A stretch of 61,326 nt of DNA from Bacteroidales bacterium (GCA_014860665.1 JACZJI010000053.1:1-61326); one strand, 5' to 3'; shown: positions 1-8,636, numbered from the stretch's first letter. The notes: generated by a model from the sequence alone, not told the origin. Translations and numbers: made by a program.

Positions 1-90
1 GTTTATATTATAAACCAAATATATTTTGAATTTTTTCCATCAAAAATGTCAGGAGAGTAAATATTAAAAAGGAAAATTGTGAGTAGGAAA

Positions 91-792
91 TCAGTTTTTC
101 CCCATTATATTAGCAAGTTTTGACAAACTTTCCAGTTCAAGAAATTGTCTCCATTTTCCAGGGTCTTCATCAGTTCTTTCATGGACCCATGAAGTGTGAT
201 AGGGAATGTAAACGCCCCATGCTCCCAACTTCAAAGCCGGAATAACATCTGATTTTAAAGAATTACCGACCATCATAAAGGCTTCTGGTTCAATACTCAG
301 ATTCTGAAGAAGCTTCTGATAATTTTCTTCCTTTTTATCACTTAAGATTTCGATATGATGAAAACAATTGTGGAGCCCTGATTTTCTGAGCTTCCTTTCC
401 TGATCCAGCAAATCTCCCTTGGTGACCAGGACTAACCGATACTGATCTTTCAATTGTTGTAAAGCATTTTGGGCATCATCAAGCAAGACGACAGGCTTGG
501 CTAACAGAGTTTTTCCTAATGTAAGTACGCCTTCAATAAATTTAGATCTTGTTTTTTGACCTGCAATTTCAAGGACTGTTTCAATCATAGATAACATAAA
601 CCCTTTAGCGCCATATCCGTAAAGCGGGATATTCCTTACTTCCATATCAATAAGCGCCTTCATTACCGTTTCTTCGTCGGCAACAGGACTCATTAATTGA
701 GCAAAAAGACGCTCTGTTTCTCTGTAATAAGGTTCGTTGACCCATAAGGTGTCATCGGCATCAAAGCCGATGACTTTTATTTGTTCTTTCAT
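91..792 (-). CDS. HAD-superfamily hydrolase (haloacid dehalogenase-like phosphatase)
   Basis: Predicted cytosolic Mg-dependent phosphatase of 233 residues. The N-terminal motif DADDTLW (nucleophile Asp11, acid/base Asp13) is HAD motif I, LVTKGD in the middle is motif II, and MVGNSLKSD near residue 180 is motif IV. The roughly 80-residue stretch between motifs I and II fits a helical cap of the HAD-IA group. Motif IV has GNS where GDS is common, so the substrate cannot be inferred. I chose the ATG at 792 (MKEQIKVIGFDADD) because the motif-I strand then starts a few residues in, as usual. An in-frame ATG at 810 adds six residues (MCILPP) and cannot be excluded. The gene is last on the minus strand after the amidase at 868-2463, with 75 bp between them. 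The 90 bp to the left edge shows no feature. Confidence 0.85.
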   Translation of the reverse strand: MKEQIKVIGFDADDTLWVNEPYYRETERLFAQLMSPVADEETVMKALIDMEVRNIPLYGYGAKGFMLSMIETVLEIAGQKTRSKFIEGVLTLGKTLLAKPVVLLDDAQNALQQLKDQYRLVLVTKGDLLDQERKLRKSGLHNCFHHIEILSDKKEENYQKLLQNLSIEPEAFMMVGNSLKSDVIPALKLGAWGVYIPYHTSWVHERTDEDPGKWRQFLELESLSKLANIMGKN

Positions 793-867
793 GGGCGGCA
801 AGATACACATTTAGCCTGTTCTGGAATCAGTATTTTATGGTGTCTGTAATCTAAAAGAAGTGATATC

Positions 868-2463
868 CTAGTATTTACCCATCTGGTATTTAGGTGCTTC
901 TCTATAGTGAGTTCCCTGCTCGTAGGAATAAGCAATGCTGATGAGTTCCGGTTCACTCCAGGCTCTTCCGAAGAAGGAAATATCCACAGGTAAACCTTGA
1001 ATAAATCCCATGGGAACTGCAATGCTCGGATAACCTGAAATAGCTGCCGGTGAAGAACTGCTTATAGTAAAACTGTCACCATTCACTAGGTCCGTTTTCC
1101 AGGCAGGGCCTCCTGTTGGGGCTATGATAGCGTCAAGATGGTTCTCATTCATGATGCGATCCATTCCTTCCTTACGACTACCTTCAAGCATAAGTTTTAA
1201 ATCTTTCTTATATTCCGGGCTGTTCAGGTCACCTTTGGCTTCTGCTTTAACCAGCAAACTTTGATCGAAATATTTGAGCTCAACAGAATCTTGTTTATCA
1301 AAAGCAATCAGATCCTTTAAACTTTTTACTTTGGCATAAGGGCCTAAACTTTTGAAGTATTTGTTAAGCCCGTCTTTAAATTCATACAGCAACACCTGAA
1401 AAGATTCTGCTTCTACTTTTGGCTGCAAAATACTTTTGACTTTTACAATCGTAGCCCCCTGGCTTTCAAGATACCGCACGGCGCGGTGCATCAAAGAATC
1501 CACTTTGTAATTAACGCCATCTGTAGAAGTAAGCCAACCAATACGCTTTCCTTTTATACTGCCTAGTTTTAAGAATTGGGTGTAGTCTGTATAGTAATGT
1601 CCTTTGGAAGCCAGTGTTTTGCTGTCTGCTGAATCCACTCCAACCATAGTGCCTAAAGCGATAGCAGCATCTTTGACGGTTCTGGCCATCGGGCCTGGAG
1701 TGTCCTGTGTAAATGAAATAGGGACAACACCGTTACGGCTAATTAATCCGACGGTAGGTTTAATACCCACAATTCCATTGGCGTTTGAAGGACAAACAAT
1801 GGAACCATCGGTTTCTGTACCAACCGCAAACATGCAAAGATTTACAGAAACCGCTACTCCAGGTCCTGAACTTGAACCACAGGGGTTTCTGTCGATGATA
1901 TAGGGATTGCGTGTCTGACCGCCAACGCCACTCCATCCGCTTGAAGAAAAACTACAACGGAAATTAGCCCATTCACTCAGATTGGCTTTAGCCAGGATAA
2001 TAGCGCCGGCTTCCCGTAGTTTCATAGCAACCCAACTGTCATGTAGTGGATGTGATCCAGCCAAAGCACGTGACCCTGCTGTAGTACTCATTTTGTCATG
2101 CGTATCGATGTTATCTTTTAAGACTACCGGGATTCCAAACAATGGGCCTTCTGCTTTGCCTTCAGCCAGCAGTTTATCCAATGAATCTGCAATTTTTAAA
2201 GCATCCGGATTCACCTCGATGATGGAGTTTAAAGTAGGACCACTCCGGTCAATGTCTTTGATACGGTCCAGATAAGTCTGAACAACCTGTCGGATGGTGA
2301 ACTGGTGATCACGGAATCCTTTTTCCATCTGGCTAATGGTCATTTCCTGAACTTTTATATCGGGTGTTGTGGTTTCTTTTGTCGAAGTAGGTTCATTACA
2401 TGAACCCAGCGATATTGCTAGTAAATCAGCAAGTAAAACGAAAGGTTTGGTAAATGTTTTCAT
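868..2463 (-). CDS. Amidase-signature-family amidase, predicted lipoprotein
   Basis: Predicted amide hydrolase of 531 residues. The Ser-cisSer-Lys triad of the amidase signature family is visible: Lys116 in GIPVVLKDN, Ser197 in the glycine/serine-rich segment CGSSSGPG, and nucleophile Ser221 in ETDGSI. The spacing of the two serines (24 residues) matches the family. The N terminus has a short hydrophobic stretch ending in LGSC, which reads as a lipobox with Cys22 as the lipidated residue. The enzyme would therefore sit in the envelope, unlike the cytosolic GatA. No gatB or gatC neighbours exist here, so a role in tRNA-Gln amidation is unlikely. The substrate is unknown; related secreted amidases act on amino-acid amides, peptides or xenobiotics. 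A convergent or nested role with the HAD gene downstream is not evident. Confidence 0.88.
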   Translation of the reverse strand: MKTFTKPFVLLADLLAISLGSCNEPTSTKETTTPDIKVQEMTISQMEKGFRDHQFTIRQVVQTYLDRIKDIDRSGPTLNSIIEVNPDALKIADSLDKLLAEGKAEGPLFGIPVVLKDNIDTHDKMSTTAGSRALAGSHPLHDSWVAMKLREAGAIILAKANLSEWANFRCSFSSSGWSGVGGQTRNPYIIDRNPCGSSSGPGVAVSVNLCMFAVGTETDGSIVCPSNANGIVGIKPTVGLISRNGVVPISFTQDTPGPMARTVKDAAIALGTMVGVDSADSKTLASKGHYYTDYTQFLKLGSIKGKRIGWLTSTDGVNYKVDSLMHRAVRYLESQGATIVKVKSILQPKVEAESFQVLLYEFKDGLNKYFKSLGPYAKVKSLKDLIAFDKQDSVELKYFDQSLLVKAEAKGDLNSPEYKKDLKLMLEGSRKEGMDRIMNENHLDAIIAPTGGPAWKTDLVNGDSFTISSSSPAAISGYPSIAVPMGFIQGLPVDISFFGRAWSEPELISIAYSYEQGTHYREAPKYQMGKY

Positions 2464-2584
2464 GTGAAAAAGTTTAATAGGATTTAGTAAATCAAATATC
2501 GTAAAAAAACTTTTTAAATAACAATTTGATTTATAATTACAAAGTTGTGATATGTCATCTAAAAAGAACGAGGATGAATTTTTT

Positions 2585-2592
2585 TACCTTTG
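2585..2592 (+). promoter_or_regulatory. Bacteroidota -7 promoter box of hemF-hemH
   Basis: The octamer TACCTTTG matches the Bacteroidota -7 consensus TAnnTTTG. It lies about 60 bp before the chosen hemF ATG at 2653. It also overlaps the beginning of the longest open frame, which argues against a start at 2590. I see no clear -33 TTTG. Confidence 0.55.
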
Positions 2593-2652
2593 CCTTCATT
2601 CATTATAAATTGTAAGTTATATTCATTACTGTTTAATAAAAGACAAGAATCC

Positions 2653-3555
2653 ATGGGAAAAAGCATGATATCCGAAGTGGCATCGAGGTATAGAGAAATT
2701 CAGGACAGGGCTTGTGAGATGCTTGAAAAAGCTGATAGCATTGCAAAATTTTCTCGTAATTCATGGGAAAAAGAAATAGGTTCTGGTATGACCCGTGTTT
2801 TGGAAAATGGCGCTAAAATCGAAAAAGCTGCCATCAATTTTTCTCATGTGTCGGGCGAGTATACTTCTGAAATGGCAAAAATGGCCGGGAGATCATCTGG
2901 TCGTTTTGCTGCAACCGGTGTCTCTTCAATTATTCATCCGGTAAGCCCTTTGGTTCCGATCATTCACATGAATATAAGGTATTTCGAATTGAATGATGGA
3001 ACTTCCTGGTTCGGGGGAGGTATAGACTTGACTCCGCATTATGTGGATAAAGCTGAAGCTTCCTGGTTTCATAAAAAACTGAAAGGGACCTGTGATTTGT
3101 ATGATTTGAATTTTTATTCCGAATTTAAAAAACAGGCCGACGATTATTTTTTCCTTCCTCACCGTAACGAGACCCGTGGAGTAGGAGGGGTTTTCTTTGA
3201 TCAGATTGAGCCTTCAGGCATGGAGGATTTTGAAAAATTATTTGATTTTACATCGGCACTTGGAAAGCTCTACCCTGAAATTTACTCTGAAATCCTTGGG
3301 AAGAAGAGTAATCTTGATTATTCAGAAAAGGAAAAAAGCTGGCAGTATGTTCGAAGAGGCCGATATGTTGAGTTTAATTTACTTTATGATCGGGGAACAA
3401 AATTTGGACTTGCATCAGGCGGCAACACAGAATCCATTTTGTTAAGCATGCCCCCCCAGGCAAACTGGGCCTATCAATATTTGCCGGAGGAAGGGAGTCT
3501 GGAAAATGAAACATTGGATTTACTGAAAAAAGATATCGACTGGATAAACCTTTAA
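2653..3555 (+). CDS. hemF: Oxygen-dependent coproporphyrinogen III oxidase
   Basis: HemF oxidatively decarboxylates two propionates of coproporphyrinogen III to give protoporphyrinogen IX, using O2, in the cytosol. The protein is 300 residues from the ATG at 2653, the normal HemF length. Family blocks are visible: FSHVSGEY, then FAATGVSSIIHP, HMNIRYF, the WFGGGIDLTPHY core, and PHRNETRGVGGVFFD. The longest open frame starts at 2590, but the -7 box at 2585-2592 overlaps it, and 2653 gives the canonical length. It is followed after 3 bp by hemH, so the two terminal haem-synthesis steps form an operon. Using the O2-dependent oxidase implies the organism at least tolerates oxygen. Confidence 0.97.
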   Translation: MGKSMISEVASRYREIQDRACEMLEKADSIAKFSRNSWEKEIGSGMTRVLENGAKIEKAAINFSHVSGEYTSEMAKMAGRSSGRFAATGVSSIIHPVSPLVPIIHMNIRYFELNDGTSWFGGGIDLTPHYVDKAEASWFHKKLKGTCDLYDLNFYSEFKKQADDYFFLPHRNETRGVGGVFFDQIEPSGMEDFEKLFDFTSALGKLYPEIYSEILGKKSNLDYSEKEKSWQYVRRGRYVEFNLLYDRGTKFGLASGGNTESILLSMPPQANWAYQYLPEEGSLENETLDLLKKDIDWINL

Positions 3556-3558
3556 ATT

Positions 3559-4566
3559 ATGAAAAACGCAAAAAAAGCCGTTATTCTGGTGAATGTTGGA
3601 ACTCCGGATGAACCTGAAGTCAAAAGCGTTCGAAGATTTCTGACACAGTTTTTGAATGATCGCCGGGTGATTGATATTCCCTGGCTGGCGCAAAAAATTC
3701 TGGTCAATCTTATTATCGTTCCTTTTCGTGCAAAGAATTCCACCCGATTGTATCAGCAACTTTGGACACCGGAAGGCTCTCCGATTTTGGTATACTTAAA
3801 CAGTCTAACTGAAAAATTGCAAAAGCTGTTGGGTGAAGACTATCAGATATTTCCCGCGATGCGTTACGGGAATCCCTCTTTGAAAAAAGTGCTGGAGGAG
3901 GTCAGAAGTAAAAATTTTCAGGAAGTAGTTGTTTTTCCTTTGTTTCCCCAGTACGCATCCTCTACTACGGGCACGGTGGTGGATTACATAATGAAAAAAG
4001 TTAAGAAATGGCCCGTTATTCCTGAGGTGCGATTTCAGGGGCAGTTTTACGACCATCCGGCATTTGTAAAAGCTTTTGCTGAACGTATCAAATCTTATCA
4101 CCCCGAAGAGTTTGACCATGTTGTATTTTCATATCACGGATTGCCTTTGAGGCATCTGGAGCGTGTGCACCCTGGGATTACAGAAAAAAAATGTACTTGT
4201 ACCAAAGAAATGCCGGAACATGGTAAAAGCTGTTATAAAGCCACTTGTTATCAAACGACCCGTTTGCTGGCCAATGAATTAGGACTTCCTTCGTCTGCAT
4301 ATTCTGTGGCTTTCCAGTCCAGGCTGTCAAAAAAATGGTTGCATCCTTTTACCGATGAAACTGTAGTCTCGCTGGCAAAAAAAGGCGTAAAAAAGCTGCT
4401 GATTGTTTCCCCGGCTTTTGTTGCTGATTGTCTTGAAACTACCGTTGAACTTGGTATTGATTATGCCAAGCTTTACAAAAAAAATGGCGGAGAAATACTG
4501 ATCCTTGTTGACAGCTTGAATGATACTGATCTGTGGGTTCAGGCAGTGGCCGAAATGGTTAAGTAA
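3559..4566 (+). CDS. hemH: Ferrochelatase
   Basis: Inserts Fe2+ into protoporphyrin (or coproporphyrin in some lineages) at the cytosolic face of the membrane. The protein is 335 residues. The catalytic His193 lies in VVFSYHGLP and the conserved Glu293 in CLETTVEL. The N-terminal block KKAVILVNVGTP and FPLFPQYASSTTG are typical. An unusual segment after the catalytic His holds four cysteines (Cys212, Cys214, Cys225, Cys230), spaced like a metal or [2Fe-2S] ligand set; see the finding. It sits 3 bp after hemF, so it is almost certainly co-transcribed. It ends 8 bp before the convergent DCC-family gene. Confidence 0.97.
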   Translation: MKNAKKAVILVNVGTPDEPEVKSVRRFLTQFLNDRRVIDIPWLAQKILVNLIIVPFRAKNSTRLYQQLWTPEGSPILVYLNSLTEKLQKLLGEDYQIFPAMRYGNPSLKKVLEEVRSKNFQEVVVFPLFPQYASSTTGTVVDYIMKKVKKWPVIPEVRFQGQFYDHPAFVKAFAERIKSYHPEEFDHVVFSYHGLPLRHLERVHPGITEKKCTCTKEMPEHGKSCYKATCYQTTRLLANELGLPSSAYSVAFQSRLSKKWLHPFTDETVVSLAKKGVKKLLIVSPAFVADCLETTVELGIDYAKLYKKNGGEILILVDSLNDTDLWVQAVAEMVK

Positions 4567-4574
4567 TCTTTGTT

Positions 4575-4982
4575 TTAATCCAGAAAACGGGATGCTGATT
4601 CTTTCGATGGCACCGGACAACTTTGATATTTTCCAAAAATCCGGTAGCGTGATTTGGCAATAATATGATAAAGCCCATCACGTAGTTTTTTAGGGATGAA
4701 AATAAAGATATACAGCAACTTCCAAATTCCGTGTAATTCTTTCAAAATCTTTAAAACAGCTGTAGAATCCAGAAAAAAATCTTTTCCATCTGAATAAACC
4801 AATCCGTTTTGATAATCTTCCGGAAGGCCTGCCTTTTGCAGGAAATGTTTACCGGTTTTGGATTGCAACTGAGCAAAATGAAACTTTTCATGCTTATCGT
4901 GTCGTATGACAAAGCGTACTGAGAAGTGGCAAAGCTTACAAATGCCATCAAATAAAATGATATTTTGTTCGGTTTGAGCCAT
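4575..4982 (-). CDS. DCC-family thiol-disulfide oxidoreductase (DUF393)
   Basis: Small protein of 135 residues with the DCC-family signature near the N terminus, FDGICKLC: an Asp followed by a CxxC (Cys15, Cys18). A second family block, a His/Asp-rich helix then FHFAQLQS, follows. Members have a thioredoxin-like fold and are predicted thiol-disulfide oxidoreductases of unknown partners. No signal peptide is seen, so it is probably cytosolic. It converges on hemH with an 8-bp gap. Upstream on its own strand lies the four-TM membrane protein gene, 45 bp away, so these two could share a transcript. Confidence 0.88.
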   Translation of the reverse strand: MAQTEQNIILFDGICKLCHFSVRFVIRHDKHEKFHFAQLQSKTGKHFLQKAGLPEDYQNGLVYSDGKDFFLDSTAVLKILKELHGIWKLLYIFIFIPKKLRDGLYHIIAKSRYRIFGKYQSCPVPSKESASRFLD

Positions 4983-5027
4983 GATTTGCCTTAATTCCGG
5001 CAGAAGACACCTTTTTAAGAAATTGGA

Positions 5028-5375
5028 TTATCTGTTCTTTCTGGCGTCAATAAAGCTTTTAACGAAATAGACTATTGAAAGCAATCCGGTAAGCATCAAA
5101 ATGAGATTTTGGATGAGGACGGTTTTATCATTAGTTTCGACGGCTTCGGCAAAAGGTTTTATCAAACTCAGGAAAACCAGCAGGGTAATAACCACAGCAA
5201 TGTGTGCAATAATTTTATCTTCCTTTTTAATCCCATTGTACAGGAACAAAAGAATAATCCCTGCTGCAACAGGAACCATATTAGTGGAAGAAAGGATTTG
5301 TGATGCGATATAATCCCATAAACCAATGACTACAAGTGCTACGGAATTGATTAAGCTTGCTGAATGTGCTTTCAT
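5028..5375 (-). CDS. Small membrane protein with four predicted TM segments, unknown function
   Basis: I do not recognise the family. The 115-residue product has four hydrophobic stretches (about residues 10-27, 33-47, 57-74 and 88-106). The lysine-rich loop GIKKEDK follows TM2, and a basic C terminus (DARKNR) suggests a cytosolic tail. There is no signal peptide cleavage site. It precedes the DCC-family gene on the same strand by 45 bp. Its upstream spacer contains a candidate -7 box at 5456-5463 and, about 250 bp upstream of the start codon, the 22-bp-period palindromic array, which is a possible regulatory region. The gene could encode a small transporter-like or stress membrane protein; nothing in the sequence decides this. 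Confidence 0.7.
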   Translation of the reverse strand: MKAHSASLINSVALVVIGLWDYIASQILSSTNMVPVAAGIILLFLYNGIKKEDKIIAHIAVVITLLVFLSLIKPFAEAVETNDKTVLIQNLILMLTGLLSIVYFVKSFIDARKNR

Positions 5376-5455
5376 AACTAAATTTTAATTTGTTAAGAAC
5401 AGTTTCTTTTATGGCTCCGGATCGCAAAGGCATTATGGTTAATAAATTTTATACT

Positions 5456-5463
5456 CAAAAGTA
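5456..5463 (-). promoter_or_regulatory. Candidate -7 box for the small membrane protein gene
   Basis: On the minus strand this reads TACTTTTG, a match to TAnnTTTG. It lies about 80 bp before the ATG at 5375. No convincing -33 element is visible. Confidence 0.4.
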
Positions 5464-5626
5464 CGAATTAAAACAGTAACCCGGATTGTTTCTTTTTTTA
5501 GATTTTAAAGAATGAGTTTGAAATATTGATGTCGTCACGCATTTTATGTATGAAAATAAAATACTCCAAATGATGTTTTTTGTGACTTATGCTGAAGTCT
5601 TATTAAAATGAAAAGCATAAAGCTAA

Positions 5627-5714
5627 ATTCTCACAGGCGTGAAAAAGAATTCTTACAGCTGTGAAAAATAATTTCCACAGCTGTGAAAAATAAAAATGAC
5701 ACGTGTGAAAATTT
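5627..5714. repeat. Four palindromic units at an exact 22-bp period
   Basis: Four copies of a palindrome-centred unit follow each other head to tail. Their cores are CACAGGCGTGAAAAA (5632), TACAGCTGTGAAAAA (5654), CACAGCTGTGAAAAA (5676) and GACACGTGTGAAAAT (5698). The GTGAAA element recurs every 22 bp without exception. Units 2 and 3 are the best conserved and carry the dyad ACAGCTGT; unit 4 has changed to the palindrome ACACGTGT. A weak fifth unit may follow at 5720. Because 22 is not a multiple of three, this is not a coding repeat. Because 22 bp is about two helical turns, every dyad would face the same side of the DNA, as in an iterated operator. The rest of the spacer 5376-5894 shows only the -7 box and the sppA terminator. 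Confidence 0.85.
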
Positions 5715-5840
5715 AAACTCATGCATATGAATTAACGAAGACTATACATATTGAAATTAAAAACCAAAGGTAGGTTTTGATAAAAGATGCTTATTAAATT
5801 AGAATGAGCCGGGTTTATTCAAAATTTAGCTTAATGAGAT

Positions 5841-5871
5841 AAAAAAACCGGCGAGGAAAAATCCCCGCCGG
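5841..5871 (-). terminator. Rho-independent terminator of sppA
   Basis: Inverted repeat CCGGCGAGG / CCCCGCCGG with a 6-nt loop. In minus-strand RNA the single plus-strand mismatch becomes a G-U pair, and seven U residues follow, so it is oriented for sppA, which ends at 5895. Confidence 0.88.
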
Positions 5872-5894
5872 ACTACAGTATTTAACGTGATTTT

Positions 5895-7676
5895 TTACTG
5901 TATTTGCATTAAGAAAGGTAGTCGTGCCTGAACGCCTTTCATTGTTTCGAATGTTTTTATCTGGTTGAAATAAGTATCCCAGTTTCCAAGTTTACTGGAA
6001 ATAATCTTTGTCTGAGCTTCTCCGCTCAGCTCTTCGATAAACTGTTGGAATATATCTTTTCTTTTCGGAAAATTAATAATCCTGTAATCTTTTCCCAGTT
6101 TGGCCTCTTTGGCTGCATATGCAATGGCATCCTGAAGTCCACCCAGTTTATCCACCAATCCAAGTTTTAGAGCTTCCGTTCCGGCCCATACATGACCACG
6201 GGCGATACTGTCTACATATGATTGTCTCAAATGACGTGTCCTGGCAACGAGTGAGGTAAATTGTTCATAAATTCTTGTAATTCCTTCGTTTAGTCTTTTT
6301 TCTTGCAAAGGACTTAATGGCGACATAACATCAACAAAATCTGAATTCTTGTTAGTCATGACTTTATCAAAGGTAATTCCAAGCTTTTTATTAAAGAATT
6401 GCTGGAAATTCGGGATAATTCCAAAAACTCCGATTGAGCCGGTGATGGTATTGGGTTCTGCAAAAATATAATTACTGTTGGTCGAAATCCAATATCCCCC
6501 TGATGCAGCATAATCACCCATGGAAACAATGAAAGGTTTGTCTTTTGCAGCTAATGCAACTTCCCGTCTGATAATATCAGCAGCCTGAGCATCGCCTCCC
6601 GGTGAGTTAACACGCATTACAATAGCTTTTACATACTTGTCAGTTCTTGCTTTACGGATGGTGCTTGCCAATGTGGCAGAACCTATGCTGTTGTCAGTAC
6701 CGGTCCCTTGGCTGATATCACCTTGTGCATAGATCACGGCAATGGCATTTCTGGTAAAATCTTTCTTAATTTCGGTTGGTTTTACATAAGTGTATTTTCC
6801 AAAATTAATCATTGAAAGGTCCCCGTCTTTACCAACATGTGTGAGCTTTTTAAGCGAGTCCAACACTTGATCACGGTAAATTACGCCATCAACCAAATGA
6901 TATTTTTCAGCCTGTTCAGCGTTTGAAAGCGAAAGATTATCGGCAAGCTGATTAAGTTCCTGCACTGAAATATGACGACTTTTGGATACCGCGGATAATA
7001 TCCTATCCCAAAATGAACCAAGCAAAGCTTTCATTTGTTCACGGTTTGCATCGCTCATTTTATCCAGCATCAAAGGCTCCACTGCACTTTTGTACTTATT
7101 ATTGGGGCCACGTATTATCTGCGCTTTAATGTCAAGTTTATCCATAAGGTTTTTCAAGAACATAACTTGTGCAGTTAATCCCTTTAGTAACACCAGACCT
7201 TCCGGGTTTAAATATATTTTATCTCCGGCACTAGCCAGATAAAGCTCTTTCTGGTCATAATTGTTGGCATAGCTGATGATAAACTTTCCGGTCTTTTTAA
7301 AATCAAGTAACTTTTGACGAATTTCTTCAGTGGTTGCAAAACCGGCAGGAACAGTTTCCATATCCAGGAAAATACCATCAATATCAGGGTCTTTTGCTGC
7401 TTTATCAATATTTTCAAGGATGTCGTTCAGTCCAATAGTCTTCTTCGCCTTAAAAGTCATGTAATTGAAATTGTCAAACGGATTCTGACTTCCCCTATCC
7501 ATAATGGGAGCATTCCATGCTATGCGTAATATAGTGTGCGGTTCTATTTTCACACTTTCTTTTTGAGCCATATTGGCGATAGAAGTTATCATAATTGCAA
7601 AGACAATCAGGATAAGAATAACTGTTAGCAAAGTTCCGGCAAAGGAAGCCAGCATGAACTTGAAAAACTGTTTCAT
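5895..7676 (-). CDS. sppA: Signal peptide peptidase SppA, long (67 kDa) type
   Basis: Membrane-anchored serine protease that degrades cleaved signal peptides, with its active site facing the periplasm. The 593-residue protein has one N-terminal TM segment (about residues 8-32) and the tandem S49 architecture of the E. coli-type enzyme. The Ser-Lys dyad is complete: Lys196 in YKSAVEP in the first half and Ser392 in YAASGGYW in the second. The spacing of 196 residues is close to the 200 of E. coli. RVNSPGG and TITGSIGVFG are further S49 blocks. It is monocistronic: a strong terminator follows at 5841-5871, and a divergent glucosaminidase gene begins 110 bp upstream. Confidence 0.96.
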   Translation of the reverse strand: MKQFFKFMLASFAGTLLTVILILIVFAIMITSIANMAQKESVKIEPHTILRIAWNAPIMDRGSQNPFDNFNYMTFKAKKTIGLNDILENIDKAAKDPDIDGIFLDMETVPAGFATTEEIRQKLLDFKKTGKFIISYANNYDQKELYLASAGDKIYLNPEGLVLLKGLTAQVMFLKNLMDKLDIKAQIIRGPNNKYKSAVEPLMLDKMSDANREQMKALLGSFWDRILSAVSKSRHISVQELNQLADNLSLSNAEQAEKYHLVDGVIYRDQVLDSLKKLTHVGKDGDLSMINFGKYTYVKPTEIKKDFTRNAIAVIYAQGDISQGTGTDNSIGSATLASTIRKARTDKYVKAIVMRVNSPGGDAQAADIIRREVALAAKDKPFIVSMGDYAASGGYWISTNSNYIFAEPNTITGSIGVFGIIPNFQQFFNKKLGITFDKVMTNKNSDFVDVMSPLSPLQEKRLNEGITRIYEQFTSLVARTRHLRQSYVDSIARGHVWAGTEALKLGLVDKLGGLQDAIAYAAKEAKLGKDYRIINFPKRKDIFQQFIEELSGEAQTKIISSKLGNWDTYFNQIKTFETMKGVQARLPFLMQIQ

Positions 7677-7785
7677 ATAGTCAGGCTTTTAAATTTTATT
7701 TAGTATTACAATATTAACAAATATGTGTTTAAAAAAAACGGCCCTGAAAAGTAAAATTTTGTAGGAACTATGGCACTTTTATACC

Positions 7786-8544
7786 ATGAAAAAAATACCG
7801 GTAAGCAGCCGTTTTTCGAAGTTATTTCTGCGGTTTTCGCTGCTGTTTGCCCTTTTGGTTATAGGAGGCGGAGGTATTTTTTCCGAAGAGAACAATATCC
7901 CTTCTCATTTGTGGTATCCATCAAATAATTTCTATAAGACTTATTTCACTAAATTGAGATTTAATTCTGGTGCCTTTGTGCCTAAGATGCTTTATACGGA
8001 AGGTTATGGTTCCTCTGTAAAACATCCCATGCTAAAATTGACTGTTAAGGAGCCTGGAATTATGGGAACGGGAAAATCGAGCCGGTCTATGCTGACAGAG
8101 TTTCTTGAAAAGAATAATCCTGGAATTTCAGTTAAGAAAGCCAGGGAAATTGTTTCAATATACATACAGGAAGCTGATAAAGAAGGTGTAAATTATGACG
8201 TGGCTTTTAGTCAGATGTGTCTGGAAACCGGATTTTTAAGGTATGGAGGAAGTGTTAAACCACAGCAAAATAATTTTTGTGGTCTGGGAGTTTCTTCCAA
8301 TGATTCACACGGACTTTCTTTCCCTTCGATAAGAATTGGAATCAGGGCGCACATCCAGCATTTGAAGGCGTACGCTACAACTGCCCGGATAAAAAATCCT
8401 ATTGTGGACTCCAGATTGAGATTTGTAAAAAGAGGCTCAGTAAAAACTATTGGAGAGCTGAGTGGCAAATGGGCTTCTGATAAACATTACAGCACAAAAA
8501 TTCTTTCGTTGATGACGCGGCTTTACGCGGAAAGACGTAATTAA
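7786..8544 (+). CDS. Exported glucosaminidase-domain protein (GH73-like peptidoglycan hydrolase)
   Basis: Predicted N-acetylglucosaminidase that cuts peptidoglycan glycan strands. The 252-residue protein starts with a basic region and a hydrophobic segment (about residues 12-30), a signal peptide or anchor. The glucosaminidase domain spans roughly residues 115-250. Catalytic Glu147 sits in SQMCLETGFLRYGG, followed by the typical NNFCGLG. The region between residues 35 and 110 has no match that I recognise. The gene is divergent from sppA (109-bp spacer) and is followed by folK after 92 bp with its own promoter, so it is probably monocistronic. Confidence 0.88.
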   Translation: MKKIPVSSRFSKLFLRFSLLFALLVIGGGGIFSEENNIPSHLWYPSNNFYKTYFTKLRFNSGAFVPKMLYTEGYGSSVKHPMLKLTVKEPGIMGTGKSSRSMLTEFLEKNNPGISVKKAREIVSIYIQEADKEGVNYDVAFSQMCLETGFLRYGGSVKPQQNNFCGLGVSSNDSHGLSFPSIRIGIRAHIQHLKAYATTARIKNPIVDSRLRFVKRGSVKTIGELSGKWASDKHYSTKILSLMTRLYAERRN

Positions 8545-8624
8545 AGTCTATTTAACGACTCCTAATTCCATTGAAGTTGTTAATTATTTGCCCCAAATTT
8601 TTTTCTGAGCTTTAGCCTTTTTTC

Positions 8625-8632
8625 TAATTTTG
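8625..8632 (+). promoter_or_regulatory. -7 box of folK, 4 bp from the ATG
   Basis: TAATTTTG matches TAnnTTTG and ends only 4 bp before the folK start. Transcription from this box would begin at or next to the ATG, which implies a leaderless mRNA. guaA has the same spacing. Confidence 0.5.
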
Positions 8633-8636
8633 CTTC

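Noticed and set aside
1604..2275. Two open frames on the plus strand inside the amidase gene
   Set aside because: They are antisense to a well-supported amidase with catalytic residues, and their products are low-complexity without family features.
868..2463. gatA, the tRNA-Gln amidotransferase subunit
   Set aside because: The protein carries a lipobox and has no gatB/gatC neighbours, so a secreted amidase is more likely.
2590..2652. Longer start for hemF at 2590
   Set aside because: It overlaps the -7 box TACCTTTG and makes the protein longer than the family.
5627..5714. CRISPR array
   Set aside because: The 22-bp period leaves no room for spacers and the units are palindromic head-to-tail repeats.
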